Part shown: piece by piece, positions 55,693 through 64,000 of the stretch
How the letters are laid out: the number at the start of each line of letters is the position of its first letter
Position numbering within the stretch: position 1 is the first letter of the stretch
NCBI RefSeq assembly: GCF_008086115.1
Contig: NZ_VSIY01000004.1
Coordinates: 558,001-622,000 of the forward strand
Source: Maritimibacter fusiformis
GTDB lineage: Bacteria > Pseudomonadota > Alphaproteobacteria > Rhodobacterales > Rhodobacteraceae
DNA: 64,000 nt
Direction: 5' to 3'
The notes under the pieces: generated by a model
Databases searched by the model: none
What the model was told of the DNA's origin: nothing
What the model saw: the letters and a program-made list of their open reading frames with translations, nothing else
Translations under genes and position numbers: made by a program

Positions 55693-56958
55693 ATGAACAT
55701 CCTGATCCTGGGCGGCGGCGGGCGCGAACACGCGCTGGCCTGGGCGGTCAAGCAGAACCCGAAGTGCGACCGGCTGATCGTGGCCCCCGGAAATGCCGGC
55801 ATCGCCGAGATCGCGGAATGCGCCAGGATCGACATCCTGAACGGCGGGCTGATCGCCACCTTCGCCGAGGAAAACGCCATCGACCTGGTCATCATCGGCC
55901 CCGAAGCGCCCCTGGCGGCGGGCATCGCGGATCGGCTGGAAGACGCCGGGCTTGCAGTTTTCGGACCTTCCGCGGCTGCATCGATGCTGGAATCGTCAAA
56001 AAGTTTCACAAAAGAGATTTGTGACGCCGCAGGCGCCCCTACCGCCGCCTACGCCCGTTTCACCGAGGCCGAACCGGCGCGCGCCCATGTCCGCGCCAAG
56101 GGCGCACCGATCGTGATCAAGGCCGACGGGCTGGCCGCCGGCAAGGGTGTGGTCGTGGCGATGGACGAGGCCGAGGCGCTGGCAGCCATCGACGACATGT
56201 TCTCGGGCACCTTCGGAGAGGCTGGCGCCGAGGTGGTGATCGAGGAATTCATGCAGGGCGAAGAAGCCTCGTTCTTCGTGCTCTGCGATGGCGAGACGCT
56301 TCTGCCCATCGGCACCGCGCAGGATCACAAGCGGGTCGGCGAGGGCGATACCGGCCTCAACACCGGCGGCATGGGCGCCTATTCCCCCGCCCCGGTGCTG
56401 ACCGACGAGATCGCGAAAAAGGCAATGGAGCGGATCATCGCCCCGACCATGCGCGTCATGGCCGAGCGCGGCACACCTTACCGCGGGGTGCTCTATGCCG
56501 GGCTGATGATCGAAGATGGCGAGCCGCGGCTGGTGGAATACAACGTGCGGTTCGGCGATCCCGAATGCCAGGTTCTGATGATGCGGCTGGGAGCGCAGGC
56601 GCTCGACCTGATGCTGGCCACCGCCGAGGGGCGGCTGTCCGAGATGAAGGTGAACTGGGCCGAGGATCACGCGATCACCGTGGTGATGGCGGCCAAGGGC
56701 TACCCCGGGGCCTACGAGAAAGGCTCGGTGATCGAGGGGCTCGAGGCATTGCCCGAAGACAGCCGCCACATGGTGTTTCATGCCGGCACCGCCGAGAAGG
56801 ACGGCAAGCTGATTGCCAGCGGCGGGCGGGTTCTGAACGTGACCGCGCGCGGCGACAGCCTGCGCGAGGCGCGCGATGCGGCCTATGAGATGGTCGAGGC
56901 AATCGACTGGCCGGGCGGGTTCTGCCGCTCCGACATCGGCTGGCGGGCGCTGGGATGA
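55693..56958 (+). CDS. purD: Phosphoribosylamine-glycine ligase
   Basis: This 421-residue ATP-grasp enzyme makes glycinamide ribonucleotide in purine synthesis. It begins MNILILGGGGREHALAW. The ATP-binding part has IVIKADGLAAGKGVVVA, and the family signature RFGDPECQ follows. Length is normal. The following small membrane-protein gene overlaps its end by 4 bp. Confidence 0.96.
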   Translation: MNILILGGGGREHALAWAVKQNPKCDRLIVAPGNAGIAEIAECARIDILNGGLIATFAEENAIDLVIIGPEAPLAAGIADRLEDAGLAVFGPSAAASMLESSKSFTKEICDAAGAPTAAYARFTEAEPARAHVRAKGAPIVIKADGLAAGKGVVVAMDEAEALAAIDDMFSGTFGEAGAEVVIEEFMQGEEASFFVLCDGETLLPIGTAQDHKRVGEGDTGLNTGGMGAYSPAPVLTDEIAKKAMERIIAPTMRVMAERGTPYRGVLYAGLMIEDGEPRLVEYNVRFGDPECQVLMMRLGAQALDLMLATAEGRLSEMKVNWAEDHAITVVMAAKGYPGAYEKGSVIEGLEALPEDSRHMVFHAGTAEKDGKLIASGGRVLNVTARGDSLREARDAAYEMVEAIDWPGGFCRSDIGWRALG

Positions 56959-57545
56959 GCGAGGTGCGCAGCTACGCTTTCAAACCGGCGCTGCTGCGCG
57001 CCAGGCGCACCTACCGCCTTGATGACACGACACTTTTCCTGCGCGACGACACCCCCGTCGACCTTGCCGCGATCACCGGCGCGGGCTTCGTCAACCATTC
57101 GGTCAGCCGCAACCGGATCATGCGGCTCGACCTGTGGGTCGGCGCGGAAAAGCACAGCATCGGCTACAACGCGGCCGAGGCGGCATGGCGCATCGACCCC
57201 GACGCGCGTGACTTTCTCAGGCTGGTGCGCGACGTGCTTGGGGCGTTGGCCGAGACCCGGCCCGATCTTGAGGTCACGCTGGGCGAGGTGGGCAAGGCGC
57301 GGTTCGCGATGTTCCTGGTGGGCGTGGTGTCGGCGGTGATCGGGGTCGCCCTGTTCGTGGCCGCGCTTGCCACCGGGATTTCCACCGACCGCGTCGCCGC
57401 CGGAGCCATCCCGATGCTGCTCATGCTGGCCCTCGGCGCGATTATCATCCGCACCAACTGGCCCTGGCGTGCGCCCCCCACCGGCAAGGCCGGGGCCGTT
57501 GCCGACGTGGTCGATCAGGTGATCGACGGGCTCGAGGCCGCCTGA
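56955..57545 (+). CDS. Hypothetical membrane protein, 196 residues
   Basis: The first 110 residues are polar and beta-rich (FKPALLRARRTYRLDD), perhaps a PH-like domain, followed by two hydrophobic helices (about 117-160) and a polar tail. It starts inside the last codon of purD (ATGA overlap). It is a conserved-looking protein without a named function. Confidence 0.65.
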   Translation: MSEVRSYAFKPALLRARRTYRLDDTTLFLRDDTPVDLAAITGAGFVNHSVSRNRIMRLDLWVGAEKHSIGYNAAEAAWRIDPDARDFLRLVRDVLGALAETRPDLEVTLGEVGKARFAMFLVGVVSAVIGVALFVAALATGISTDRVAAGAIPMLLMLALGAIIIRTNWPWRAPPTGKAGAVADVVDQVIDGLEAA

Positions 57546-57549
57546 CGCC

Positions 57550-58656
57550 TCAGCCGGCGTGGATCAGGGTCGAGAACAGGCGCGGATCGAGGCTTTGCGA
57601 CCGGAACGTCTCGCCCTCGGTCAGGATCGACACCGCGTCATGGCTGTGCAGGCTTTCCTGGTGGCTGGCCACGACACGGAAATCGCCGACCCGGGCGTCG
57701 TCCTTGAGGCGCTCGCAGAACAGCCGGGCGGCGTCCTCGACAAAGATCGGGTTGGCCGCGTTCAACTCGGCGAAGGCCTGTTCGTCTTCGCGTTTCACCA
57801 TCACCTGGGTCTCGGTCGGCACCGCGTCGCGGCACAGGTCGATCAGGTCTTCGAACCACAGGCAGGACCGGTCGCACATCACCTCGACCGAGATCCGCGC
57901 GACCGAGCGCTGGCTGTGCGGCGTCGCCAACTGGCCGCGCACCTGGCGGGCGTGTTCGGACAGTTCCAGCGAGCAGGGGCAGGTCGAGCTGTAGACGTAA
58001 TCGAGATGGATGAACTTGCGCCGCGTGCCGCCCTGTTCGACCAGCTCCAGCGCAATGTTGTAATACTGATAGCCCTCAAGGCCGGAGCGCAGGGATTGCA
58101 CCTTCATCGGGAAGGAAAATGACATCTCGATGCGGGCATCGAGGCTGTCGAGATCGGTTTTGTAGTCGTCCAGCGCCGCCTCGATCACCTCGAAGGAAAA
58201 CACCTTTTCGGCGTGCGCGTAGAAGCTGCGCATGATCCGCGACATGTTGATACCTTTCTTCTCGGCCTCGAGGCTGACCGTGCCGGTCACCGAGGTTTCG
58301 AGCGTCAGGTCACCATTGTCGCGGGTGTGGTAGCGGATCGGCAGGCGGAAGTTCGAGATGCCGACATGCTGGATCAGCTGGCGCGCGCCCTGGATCAGGC
58401 TGGCGGGGCCGTTCTGCAGGTCGGGCATCGTCGCCTTGTAGGCGTCATCGGGCACGAAATCCGCCGGATAGCTGCGGCTGAGGTCGGGATAGTTCGCCAC
58501 CTCGTGCGCCGGCAGCAGCCGCGCGATGGCCGGATCGAGCCGCGCCACCTCGACCGGGTCGGCACTGCTGGCCCAGGCGCGCAGCGTATCGAGTGCGCGC
58601 CGCGCCTCGTCCTCGTCGGGATGCACGGCGGTCAAATTCGGGCTTACGTGGGTCAT
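57550..58656 (-). CDS. folE2: GTP cyclohydrolase I type IB
   Basis: This 368-residue protein matches the FolE2 family that makes dihydroneopterin triphosphate for folate with a metal other than zinc. The catalytic Cys region is YVYSSTCPCSLELSEHARQ, preceded by ISNFRLPIRY and SLEAEKKGINMSR. Length is typical of longer FolE2 proteins. It is convergent with the membrane-protein gene. Confidence 0.93.
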   Translation of the reverse strand: MTHVSPNLTAVHPDEDEARRALDTLRAWASSADPVEVARLDPAIARLLPAHEVANYPDLSRSYPADFVPDDAYKATMPDLQNGPASLIQGARQLIQHVGISNFRLPIRYHTRDNGDLTLETSVTGTVSLEAEKKGINMSRIMRSFYAHAEKVFSFEVIEAALDDYKTDLDSLDARIEMSFSFPMKVQSLRSGLEGYQYYNIALELVEQGGTRRKFIHLDYVYSSTCPCSLELSEHARQVRGQLATPHSQRSVARISVEVMCDRSCLWFEDLIDLCRDAVPTETQVMVKREDEQAFAELNAANPIFVEDAARLFCERLKDDARVGDFRVVASHQESLHSHDAVSILTEGETFRSQSLDPRLFSTLIHAG

Positions 58657-58774
58657 GGCGAGGCCTTTCGATCCTGTCCAAGGCCCGAATATAAGGCCTC
58701 GTGGGGTGATTTACCAAGCAATACGCTCACAGGTCGGATGCGGATCATCCGCCAAAGGTTCCCGGCGCGAAAGA

Positions 58775-59962
58775 TCAGCCGGCCGGCACGGCGTCGAGAG
58801 CGGCGCGGAAATCCGTGATCAGGTCGTCGGTATCTTCCAGCCCCACCGACACCCGCACCAGCCCCGGCGTGATTCCCAGAATGGCTTTCTGGTCATCGGG
58901 CAGGCGCTGGTGCGTGGTGGTGGCCGGGTGCGTCACGATGGATTTCGCGTCGCCCAGGTTGTTCGAGATCACCGGAATCGTCAGCGCGTTCAGAAAGGCG
59001 AAGGCGGCGGGTTTGCCGCCCGCGAGGTCGAGCGCGATCACCGTGCCGCCATGCGCCATCTGCCGGTCGACGATGGCGCGGTCGGGGTGGTTGGCCAGCC
59101 CCGGAAACAGCGTGCGGGAAAGTTTCGGATGCCCCTCCAGCGCCTCGGCGATCTTCTGCGCCGAAGCCGCCGCCGCCTGCACGCGCAGGTCGAGCGTCTC
59201 CAGCCCCTTCAGCATCACCCAGGCGTTGAACGGGCTGAGCGCGCCGCCGGTGTGTTTCATGTAGGGCTCGAGCGTCTGGCGGATGAACTCGCGGCTGCCC
59301 AGCACCACGCCGCCAAGGCAGCGGCCCTGGCCGTCGATATGCTTGGTCGAGGAATAGATCACCACGTCGGCGCCCATGTCGGCGACATTCGGTCCGACCG
59401 GCGTGCCGAACACGTTGTCGACGATCACCAGCGCGCCCTGGGCATGGGCGATCTCGGCCACGGCGGCGATGTCGATCACCTCGAGCGTCGGGTTCGAGAC
59501 GGTCTCGAAAAACACCGCCCTGGTGCCCGGCCGCACCGCCTGCCGCCAGGCGCCAAGGTCGGTGCCGTCGACCAGCGTCACCTCGACACCGAAGCGGCCC
59601 ATGATGTCCAGAAGGATCGTAAGCGACGAACCGAACAGCGCGCGCGCCGCGACGATGTGATCGCCCGAACCGGCGATCGCCATCAACGCTCCATTGACCG
59701 CGGCCATGCCGCTGGCGGTGGCAAAGGCGTCCTCGGTGCCGTCGAGCGCGGCGATACGGTCCTCGAACATGCGCACGGTAGGGTTGCCGTAGCGGGCATA
59801 GATGAACTCGTCCGGCCCGGCCTCCTGAAACCGCGCCTCGGCCTGTTCGGCGCTGTCGTAGACGAACCCCTGGGTGAGGAAAATCGCCTCGCTGACCTCG
59901 CCGTACTGGCTGCGACGGGTGCCGCCGTGGACGGCCAGGGTTTTCGGGTTCCAATCGGTCAT
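58775..59962 (-). CDS. metZ: O-succinylhomoserine sulfhydrylase
   Basis: This 395-residue PLP enzyme makes homocysteine from O-succinylhomoserine and sulfide. The PLP-lysine motif is YSSTKHIDGQGR, with ASGMAAVNGAL and YARYGNPTV as further Cys/Met metabolism marks. It is preceded by a SAM-II-type riboswitch and terminator, so it should be shut off by S-adenosylmethionine. The ATG at 59962 is preferred. Confidence 0.92.
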   Translation of the reverse strand: MTDWNPKTLAVHGGTRRSQYGEVSEAIFLTQGFVYDSAEQAEARFQEAGPDEFIYARYGNPTVRMFEDRIAALDGTEDAFATASGMAAVNGALMAIAGSGDHIVAARALFGSSLTILLDIMGRFGVEVTLVDGTDLGAWRQAVRPGTRAVFFETVSNPTLEVIDIAAVAEIAHAQGALVIVDNVFGTPVGPNVADMGADVVIYSSTKHIDGQGRCLGGVVLGSREFIRQTLEPYMKHTGGALSPFNAWVMLKGLETLDLRVQAAAASAQKIAEALEGHPKLSRTLFPGLANHPDRAIVDRQMAHGGTVIALDLAGGKPAAFAFLNALTIPVISNNLGDAKSIVTHPATTTHQRLPDDQKAILGITPGLVRVSVGLEDTDDLITDFRAALDAVPAG

Positions 59963-59979
59963 CGCGCGCTCCCAAGCAC

Positions 59980-60011
59980 AAAAAAGCCCCCACCGCATGA
60001 GCGCCGGGGGC
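59980..60011 (-). terminator. Riboswitch-linked terminator before metZ
   Basis: On the minus strand GCCCCC pairs with GGGGGC around an inner stem GGCGC/GCGGT-like with one mismatch, followed by six T residues. It lies between the riboswitch and the metZ start, as expected for transcription control. Confidence 0.8.
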
Positions 60012-60019
60012 AATCGTCC

Positions 60020-60080
60020 CTGACCTCTTTAGCGGTTTGTTTAACGTGGCCCGCAATCGGGTGAACAACTCGCCACGAAT
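60020..60080 (-). promoter_or_regulatory. SAM-II-type riboswitch aptamer upstream of metZ
   Basis: Stem P1 is CGTGGC / GCCACG (60072-60077 with 60045-60050). The 21-base loop between them contains GATTGCG. The 3' part is TTAAACAAACCGCTAAAGAGG, here in two blocks: TTAAACAAACC and GCTAAAGAGG (60021-60044). The conserved GCTAAAG region and position before metZ match the alphaproteobacterial SAM-II class. Confidence 0.82.
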
Positions 60081-60221
60081 CGCTCGTAGCGCGCGCCCGA
60101 ACCCGCGTCAAGGCGCCGCAGGGCGCGCACGGCGCGCGCCGCGAAGCGTGATCGCGCCGCCCCTTGCCCCCGCCGTGTGATGCGTCATGCTGCGCCCGGC
60201 GACCGAAACCAGGAGGACCGC

Positions 60222-60920
60222 ATGGCACTGATCGAGCTTTACTACTGGCCGACCCCGAACGGCTGGAAGATTTCCATCGCACTGGAAGAGATGGACCTGC
60301 CCTACGAGGTCAAGCTGGTGAACATCGGCAAGGGCGAGCAGTTTGCGCCGGAGTTCCTGAAAATCGCGCCGAACAACCGGATGCCCGCCATCGTCGACCC
60401 CGACGGGCCGGACGGCGCGCCGATCTCGGTGTTCGAGTCGGGCGCGATCCTGCAATACCTCGCGCGCAAGACCGGCCAGCTTTACGGCAGCGGCGAACGC
60501 GACCGGGTGGCGGTCGAGGAATGGCTGTTCTGGCAGATGGGCGGGCTTGGTCCGATGGCCGGGCAGGCGCACCATTTCCTCAGCTACGCCCCGGCGCTCG
60601 ATCCGCCGCAGGATCTGCCCTATGCTAAGGACCGCTACCGTACCGAGGTCGCCCGGCTCTATGGCGTGATGGACAAGCGGCTGGGCGAGGCGCGTTATCT
60701 TGCGGGGGATTTCTACTCCATCGCGGATATTGCCTGCTACGGCTGGGCATCCCTGTGGGAACGGCAGGAGCAGACGCTCGACGACAAGCCCAACCTCGCC
60801 CGATGGCTCGATGAGCTTGGCGCGCGCCCGGCGGTGATGCGCGGCATGGCGGTCGCGAGCGACGCGCGCGGCAACATCACCGACGACAAGGAGGCGCAGA
60901 AAGTGCTGTTCCGGCGGTAG
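60222..60920 (+). CDS. Glutathione S-transferase (YghU/Ure2p-like)
   Basis: This 232-residue protein has an N-terminal thioredoxin-like domain (YYWPTPNGWKISIALEE, NNRMPAIVD, FESGAILQYLA) and an all-helical C-terminal domain with YSIADIACYGW. That combination is typical of Nu-class transferases or disulfide-bond reductases. AGGAGG precedes the ATG. It is divergent from metZ. Confidence 0.9.
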   Translation: MALIELYYWPTPNGWKISIALEEMDLPYEVKLVNIGKGEQFAPEFLKIAPNNRMPAIVDPDGPDGAPISVFESGAILQYLARKTGQLYGSGERDRVAVEEWLFWQMGGLGPMAGQAHHFLSYAPALDPPQDLPYAKDRYRTEVARLYGVMDKRLGEARYLAGDFYSIADIACYGWASLWERQEQTLDDKPNLARWLDELGARPAVMRGMAVASDARGNITDDKEAQKVLFRR

Positions 60921-60928
60921 GCCCCTGG

Positions 60929-61528
60929 TCAGTCCGCCTCGCCGGTGCCGTAGCGCGAAAACAGCCGCGACTGCGCCATGAAGAACGCGAAGATGCCAAG
61001 CGTCAGCCCGAAGGTCTTGAAGTTGACCCAGACATCCGTCGACATGGTGCGCCAGATCACTTCGTTGGCCACCGCGAGAAACAGGAAGAACAGCGCCAGA
61101 CGCTTGGTCAGGATCATCCATCCCTCGGGGCGCAGCGGCACGGCCTGGTCCATCACCGCCTCGAGATAGCTGCGCCCGCGCAGCAGGCCGAACCCGAGGA
61201 TGCCGGCGAACAACAGGTAGATGATCGTCGGCTTCATCTTGAAGAAGCGTTCGTCGTTGAACCAGATCGACAACCCGCCGAACACCGCAACCAGCACCAG
61301 CGTCGCGATCTGCATCTTCGAGATGTGACCGGACAGCCGCCATTGCACGAAGGTGGCGATGGCCAGAAGCGGGATGAACAGCGCGGTGACGGCGACGAAA
61401 CCGGAATATTCTGTGCCGCCGATCAGGAAGGTCCGGTCGCGCAACAGCATGTAGCCCGCGAAAAAGGCGATGATCGGCCCGTATTCGAGGGCCAGTTTCA
61501 ATCCGGGTTTCATCCCTTGTCCAGACAT
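60929..61528 (-). CDS. yciB: Inner membrane protein YciB / septation protein A
   Basis: This 199-residue protein has about five to six helices with the YciB marks LEYGPIIAFFAGY, FNDERFFKMKPTIIYLLFAG and EVIWRTMSTDVWVNFKTFG. It is involved in envelope and cell-division membrane properties. It lies 9 bp after the DMT-permease gene and is convergent with the GST gene. Confidence 0.9.
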   Translation of the reverse strand: MSGQGMKPGLKLALEYGPIIAFFAGYMLLRDRTFLIGGTEYSGFVAVTALFIPLLAIATFVQWRLSGHISKMQIATLVLVAVFGGLSIWFNDERFFKMKPTIIYLLFAGILGFGLLRGRSYLEAVMDQAVPLRPEGWMILTKRLALFFLFLAVANEVIWRTMSTDVWVNFKTFGLTLGIFAFFMAQSRLFSRYGTGEAD

Positions 61529-61537
61529 CCGAGTCTC

Positions 61538-62440
61538 CTAGCTGCCAAGCTCCACTATCACGGCGCCGGCGGCGATCAAAGCCATCAGCATCACCCGGCG
61601 CGGCCCGGTCGACTCCTTGAGCACCAGCCAGCCGATCAGGGCCGCGAACACCGTCGAGGTTTCGCGCAGCACCGCGGCCTCGCCGACCTTGTCGAGCCGG
61701 GTCGCCAGCATGATCGAACCGAACGAGAAGAACGCGACGACGCCGCCGATCATCCCGCGCAGCGCCAGCGGCCCGAGTTTCGGGCGCACGGCCAGGCGGC
61801 GGTAATGGGCCAGCGCGATCAGCGGAAAGCCCAGCCCGTCGAGCATGAAGAACCAGGCCAGGAAGGTGAACGGATCGGGCGTGGCGCGAATGCCGTAGGC
61901 GTCGACCGTGGTATAGAGCGCGACGAAGCCGCCGGTCACCACCGCCATTGCCAGCGCCGGCTTCAGCTTGTCGCGCCCGACCTGCCAATGCCTGAGATTA
62001 TAGAGCGCAAGCCCGTAGATGCCGGCCATCAGCACCCCGACGCCCAGCCATTGCACCGCGGTGAAATGCTCGCCGAACAACAGCCCCGCGCCGATCACCG
62101 TGAACAGCGGGCCGGTGCCGCGCACCACCGGATAGACAACGGTGTAGCTGCCCAGCGTGTAGGTATAGCCCTGTGCCAGCTTGTAGACGATGTGCACCAC
62201 CATGATCAGCACGAACAGCGGGATCAGCGACGGGTCGGGCCAGGGCACCACGAACAGGGCAATCGGCGCGGCCATCAGCCCATATGCGGCATCTATCGCG
62301 CCGCGTGACAGCCACGGGTCGTGCCGCCCCTTTTGCAGCGCGCCGAACAGCGCGTGCAGGACCGCCGCCAGCACGGCCAGCACCAGGGCCGCGGTATGCC
62401 CGGCCTCGGTGCCCTCGATGGCGGTGATCCAGTCGCTCAC
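61538..62440 (-). CDS. EamA/DMT-family transporter
   Basis: This 300-residue protein has ten hydrophobic segments arranged as two EamA repeats, including VVYPVVRGTGPLFTVIGAGLLFGE in the first and ETSTVFAALIGWLVLKE in the second. It exports or imports a small metabolite; identity unknown. GTG start overlaps the upstream gene by 4 bp. Confidence 0.85.
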   Translation of the reverse strand: MSDWITAIEGTEAGHTAALVLAVLAAVLHALFGALQKGRHDPWLSRGAIDAAYGLMAAPIALFVVPWPDPSLIPLFVLIMVVHIVYKLAQGYTYTLGSYTVVYPVVRGTGPLFTVIGAGLLFGEHFTAVQWLGVGVLMAGIYGLALYNLRHWQVGRDKLKPALAMAVVTGGFVALYTTVDAYGIRATPDPFTFLAWFFMLDGLGFPLIALAHYRRLAVRPKLGPLALRGMIGGVVAFFSFGSIMLATRLDKVGEAAVLRETSTVFAALIGWLVLKESTGPRRVMLMALIAAGAVIVELGS

Positions 62441-62979
62441 AGCACGGTGGCTTTGGGCGCGCGCGGGATGCGGGCGCCGGTCTGCGGCAGATCCTTTCGT
62501 CCGCGCGGCCCGGTGGCGGCGTCGATGCGGATGCGGCCGATCGGGATGGGTCGGCTCGCCTTGTCCTCGACCCGGTTGGCGCGGCGGCGCGCGACAAAGC
62601 GTTCGATTCCGAAGGGCTGGCCGTAGGCGTCCTCGATCTGTGGTGTCTCGGCCAGTTCATGCGCGGCATCGGCCAGCAGGCGCCAGGTCAGGCGGCGGGC
62701 ATACTCGTCGTCGCGAAACCCGGGGCTTAGCGCCATCTCGGCGATGCGCGTGACCTCGCCCGCGCGGATCAGCGCGGCCGCCCCGACCACCTGCCAGTCG
62801 GCAAACAACACCGCCCGCGACAGCACGTCGGCCATGCGTGAATAGGGCGGCTGACCTGCCGCGGGATAGGGATGACGGCACGCCAGCGCACGCGCCTCGG
62901 CGACGAAGGACATCGCCGTGCGGGTGCCTTTCAAAAGCAGATGCGGCCCTATCCGCGTCTCGGTCATCTGGTCTTTCAT
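62437..62979 (-). CDS. Hypothetical GNAT-like small protein
   Basis: This protein of about 180 residues has an RLTWRLLADAAHEL helix and MADVLSRAVLFADWQVVGAAALI strands that could suit a GNAT-type fold, but the acetyl-CoA loop is not clear. The C-terminus is basic. The ATG at 62979 or 62967 may be used. It is upstream and coupled (4-bp overlap) to the DMT gene. Confidence 0.55.
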   Translation of the reverse strand: MKDQMTETRIGPHLLLKGTRTAMSFVAEARALACRHPYPAAGQPPYSRMADVLSRAVLFADWQVVGAAALIRAGEVTRIAEMALSPGFRDDEYARRLTWRLLADAAHELAETPQIEDAYGQPFGIERFVARRRANRVEDKASRPIPIGRIRIDAATGPRGRKDLPQTGARIPRAPKATVL

Positions 62980-63035
62980 CCTGCCGCCCCCGGCATCAGT
63001 CCGTATCATAGCCGCGAATCCTGACGAAATCAGGG

Positions 63036-63971
63036 CTAGGCGTGGGCGCCGGTCAGCGCACGGGCGAATTCGCCGGGGTCGAAAGGCGCCAGGTCGTCGA
63101 TCTGCTCGCCCACCCCGATGGCGTGGATCGGCAGGCCGAAGCGGTCGGCCAGCGCCACCAGCACGCCGCCCTTGGCGGTGCCGTCGAGCTTGGTCATCAC
63201 CAGCCCGGTGACATCCGCCATCTTGCGAAACGCCTCGACCTGGCTCAGCGCGTTCTGGCCGGTGGTGGCGTCCAGCACGAGGAGCGTGTTGTGCGGCGCG
63301 GTCGCGTCCTTCTTGCGGATCACCCGCACGATCTTGGCCAGTTCCTCCATCAGGTCGGCGCGGTTCTGCAGCCGCCCGGCGGTGTCGATCATCAGAAGGT
63401 CGGCCCCCTCGGCCTCGGCCCGCGTCATCGCGTCGAAGGCGAGGCTGGCGGGGTCGGAGCCTTCGGGCGCGGTCATCACCGGCACGCCCGCGCGCTCGCC
63501 CCAGACCTGAAGCTGTTCGACCGCGGCGGCGCGAAAGGTGTCGCCGGCGGCGATGATCACCGACTTGCCGGCGGCGCGGAACTGGCTGGCCAATTTGCCG
63601 ATGGTGGTGGTCTTGCCCGAGCCGTTGACGCCGACCACCAGCACCACTTGGGGTTTTTTCGCATAGAGCGGCAGGGGGGTGGCGACCGGCTCCATCACCC
63701 GCGCGATCTCGGCGGCCATCAGCGCCTTGATCTCGTCCACCGACATGCGCTTGCCCATCCGCCCTTGGGCGATGTTGGCGGTGACGCGCAGGGCGGTATC
63801 GACGCCCATGTCCGAGGCGATCATCAGCTCTTCGAGGCTTTCCAGCATGTCGTCGTCCAGCGCCCGTCGGGTGACGGTGCGCTTGTCGCCGCGGCCCAGA
63901 AGTCGGCCCAGCACACCGGGCCTGGCGGCGGTTTCGGACGGCGGAATTTCCAGCGGCGGGGTGTTCGGCAT
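63036..63971 (-). CDS. ftsY: Signal recognition particle receptor FtsY
   Basis: This 311-residue SRP GTPase has the NG domain: helical N part (about 35-95), G1 GVNGSGKTT, GDTFRAAAVEQL, DTAGRLQ and TKLDGTAKGG. It docks SRP-ribosome complexes at the inner membrane. The acidic A domain of many FtsY proteins is almost absent; the frame stays open to the window end, so the true start could be further upstream. Confidence 0.93.
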   Translation of the reverse strand: MPNTPPLEIPPSETAARPGVLGRLLGRGDKRTVTRRALDDDMLESLEELMIASDMGVDTALRVTANIAQGRMGKRMSVDEIKALMAAEIARVMEPVATPLPLYAKKPQVVLVVGVNGSGKTTTIGKLASQFRAAGKSVIIAAGDTFRAAAVEQLQVWGERAGVPVMTAPEGSDPASLAFDAMTRAEAEGADLLMIDTAGRLQNRADLMEELAKIVRVIRKKDATAPHNTLLVLDATTGQNALSQVEAFRKMADVTGLVMTKLDGTAKGGVLVALADRFGLPIHAIGVGEQIDDLAPFDPGEFARALTGAHA

Positions 63972-64000
63972 CGGGTCTGAAATTCCCGGAACCTCGCTGG

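Noticed and set aside
1..64000. CRISPR array, insertion sequence or replication origin
   Set aside because: No regularly spaced repeats, transposase genes or DnaA-box clusters were seen on reading the window.

Overview
The window looks like a chromosomal segment of a high-GC alphaproteobacterium, most likely a Rhodobacterales (Roseobacter-group) species. The basis is the third-position GC bias, a complete phaZ/phaC/phaP/phaR block, a SAM-II-type riboswitch before metZ, ThyX and FolE2 in place of the commoner isozymes, YciB, FtsY and many overlapping ATGA/GTGA gene junctions. No replication origin, rRNA operon, CRISPR array or intact insertion sequence was seen.

Region 1 (1-14.1 kb) is an exopolysaccharide locus. 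It holds an ExoY-like initiating sugar transferase, five glycosyltransferases or related proteins, a polymerase-like membrane protein, a flippase, an ExoP-like chain-length regulator with a tyrosine-kinase domain, and a secreted clan GH-A glycoside hydrolase. Direct repeats of TTGCCACA with an 11-bp period lie before both the sugar transferase and the ExoP gene. No outer-membrane exporter of the Wza type is inside the window.

Region 2 (14.5-20 kb) is a tight minus-strand operon: FemAB/GNAT-like transferase, RraA-like aldolase, a cyanophycin-synthetase-like ATP-grasp protein, a second ATP-grasp ligase and an Ldh-family 2-hydroxyacid dehydrogenase. I do not recognise it as a named pathway. It could make an amide-linked small molecule or a polysaccharide decoration, and it is my best candidate for an undescribed system.

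Region 3 (20.3-23.1 kb) has suhB, a small membrane protein and a rhomboid protease. These are followed by an AT-richer scar with a MarR-like gene, an intact tRNA-Leu(TAA) and, directly behind it, the 3' half of a tRNA-Leu(CAA). This looks like a decayed integration site.

Region 4 (23.2-36.3 kb) carries a MacB-type ABC exporter with its adaptor, an ectoine-hydrolase-like enzyme paired with an ArgE-like deacylase, and a lipoprotein/SLAM-like/VWA operon (candidate type XI secretion system). It then has thyX, a glycosyltransferase gene broken by one in-frame TAG, and cspA.

Region 5 (36.5-40.3 kb) has small membrane and redox proteins and a complete bufferin-type operon (bufA precursor, MNIO enzyme, DUF2063 partner, DoxX protein), known elsewhere for copper-binding modified peptides.

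Region 6 (40.4-64 kb) is mostly housekeeping: thrS, transporters, the polyhydroxyalkanoate block with PhaR operator-like sites, an AlkB-like hydroxylase, xseA, purD, folE2, riboswitch-controlled metZ, a glutathione transferase, yciB, a DMT permease and ftsY.
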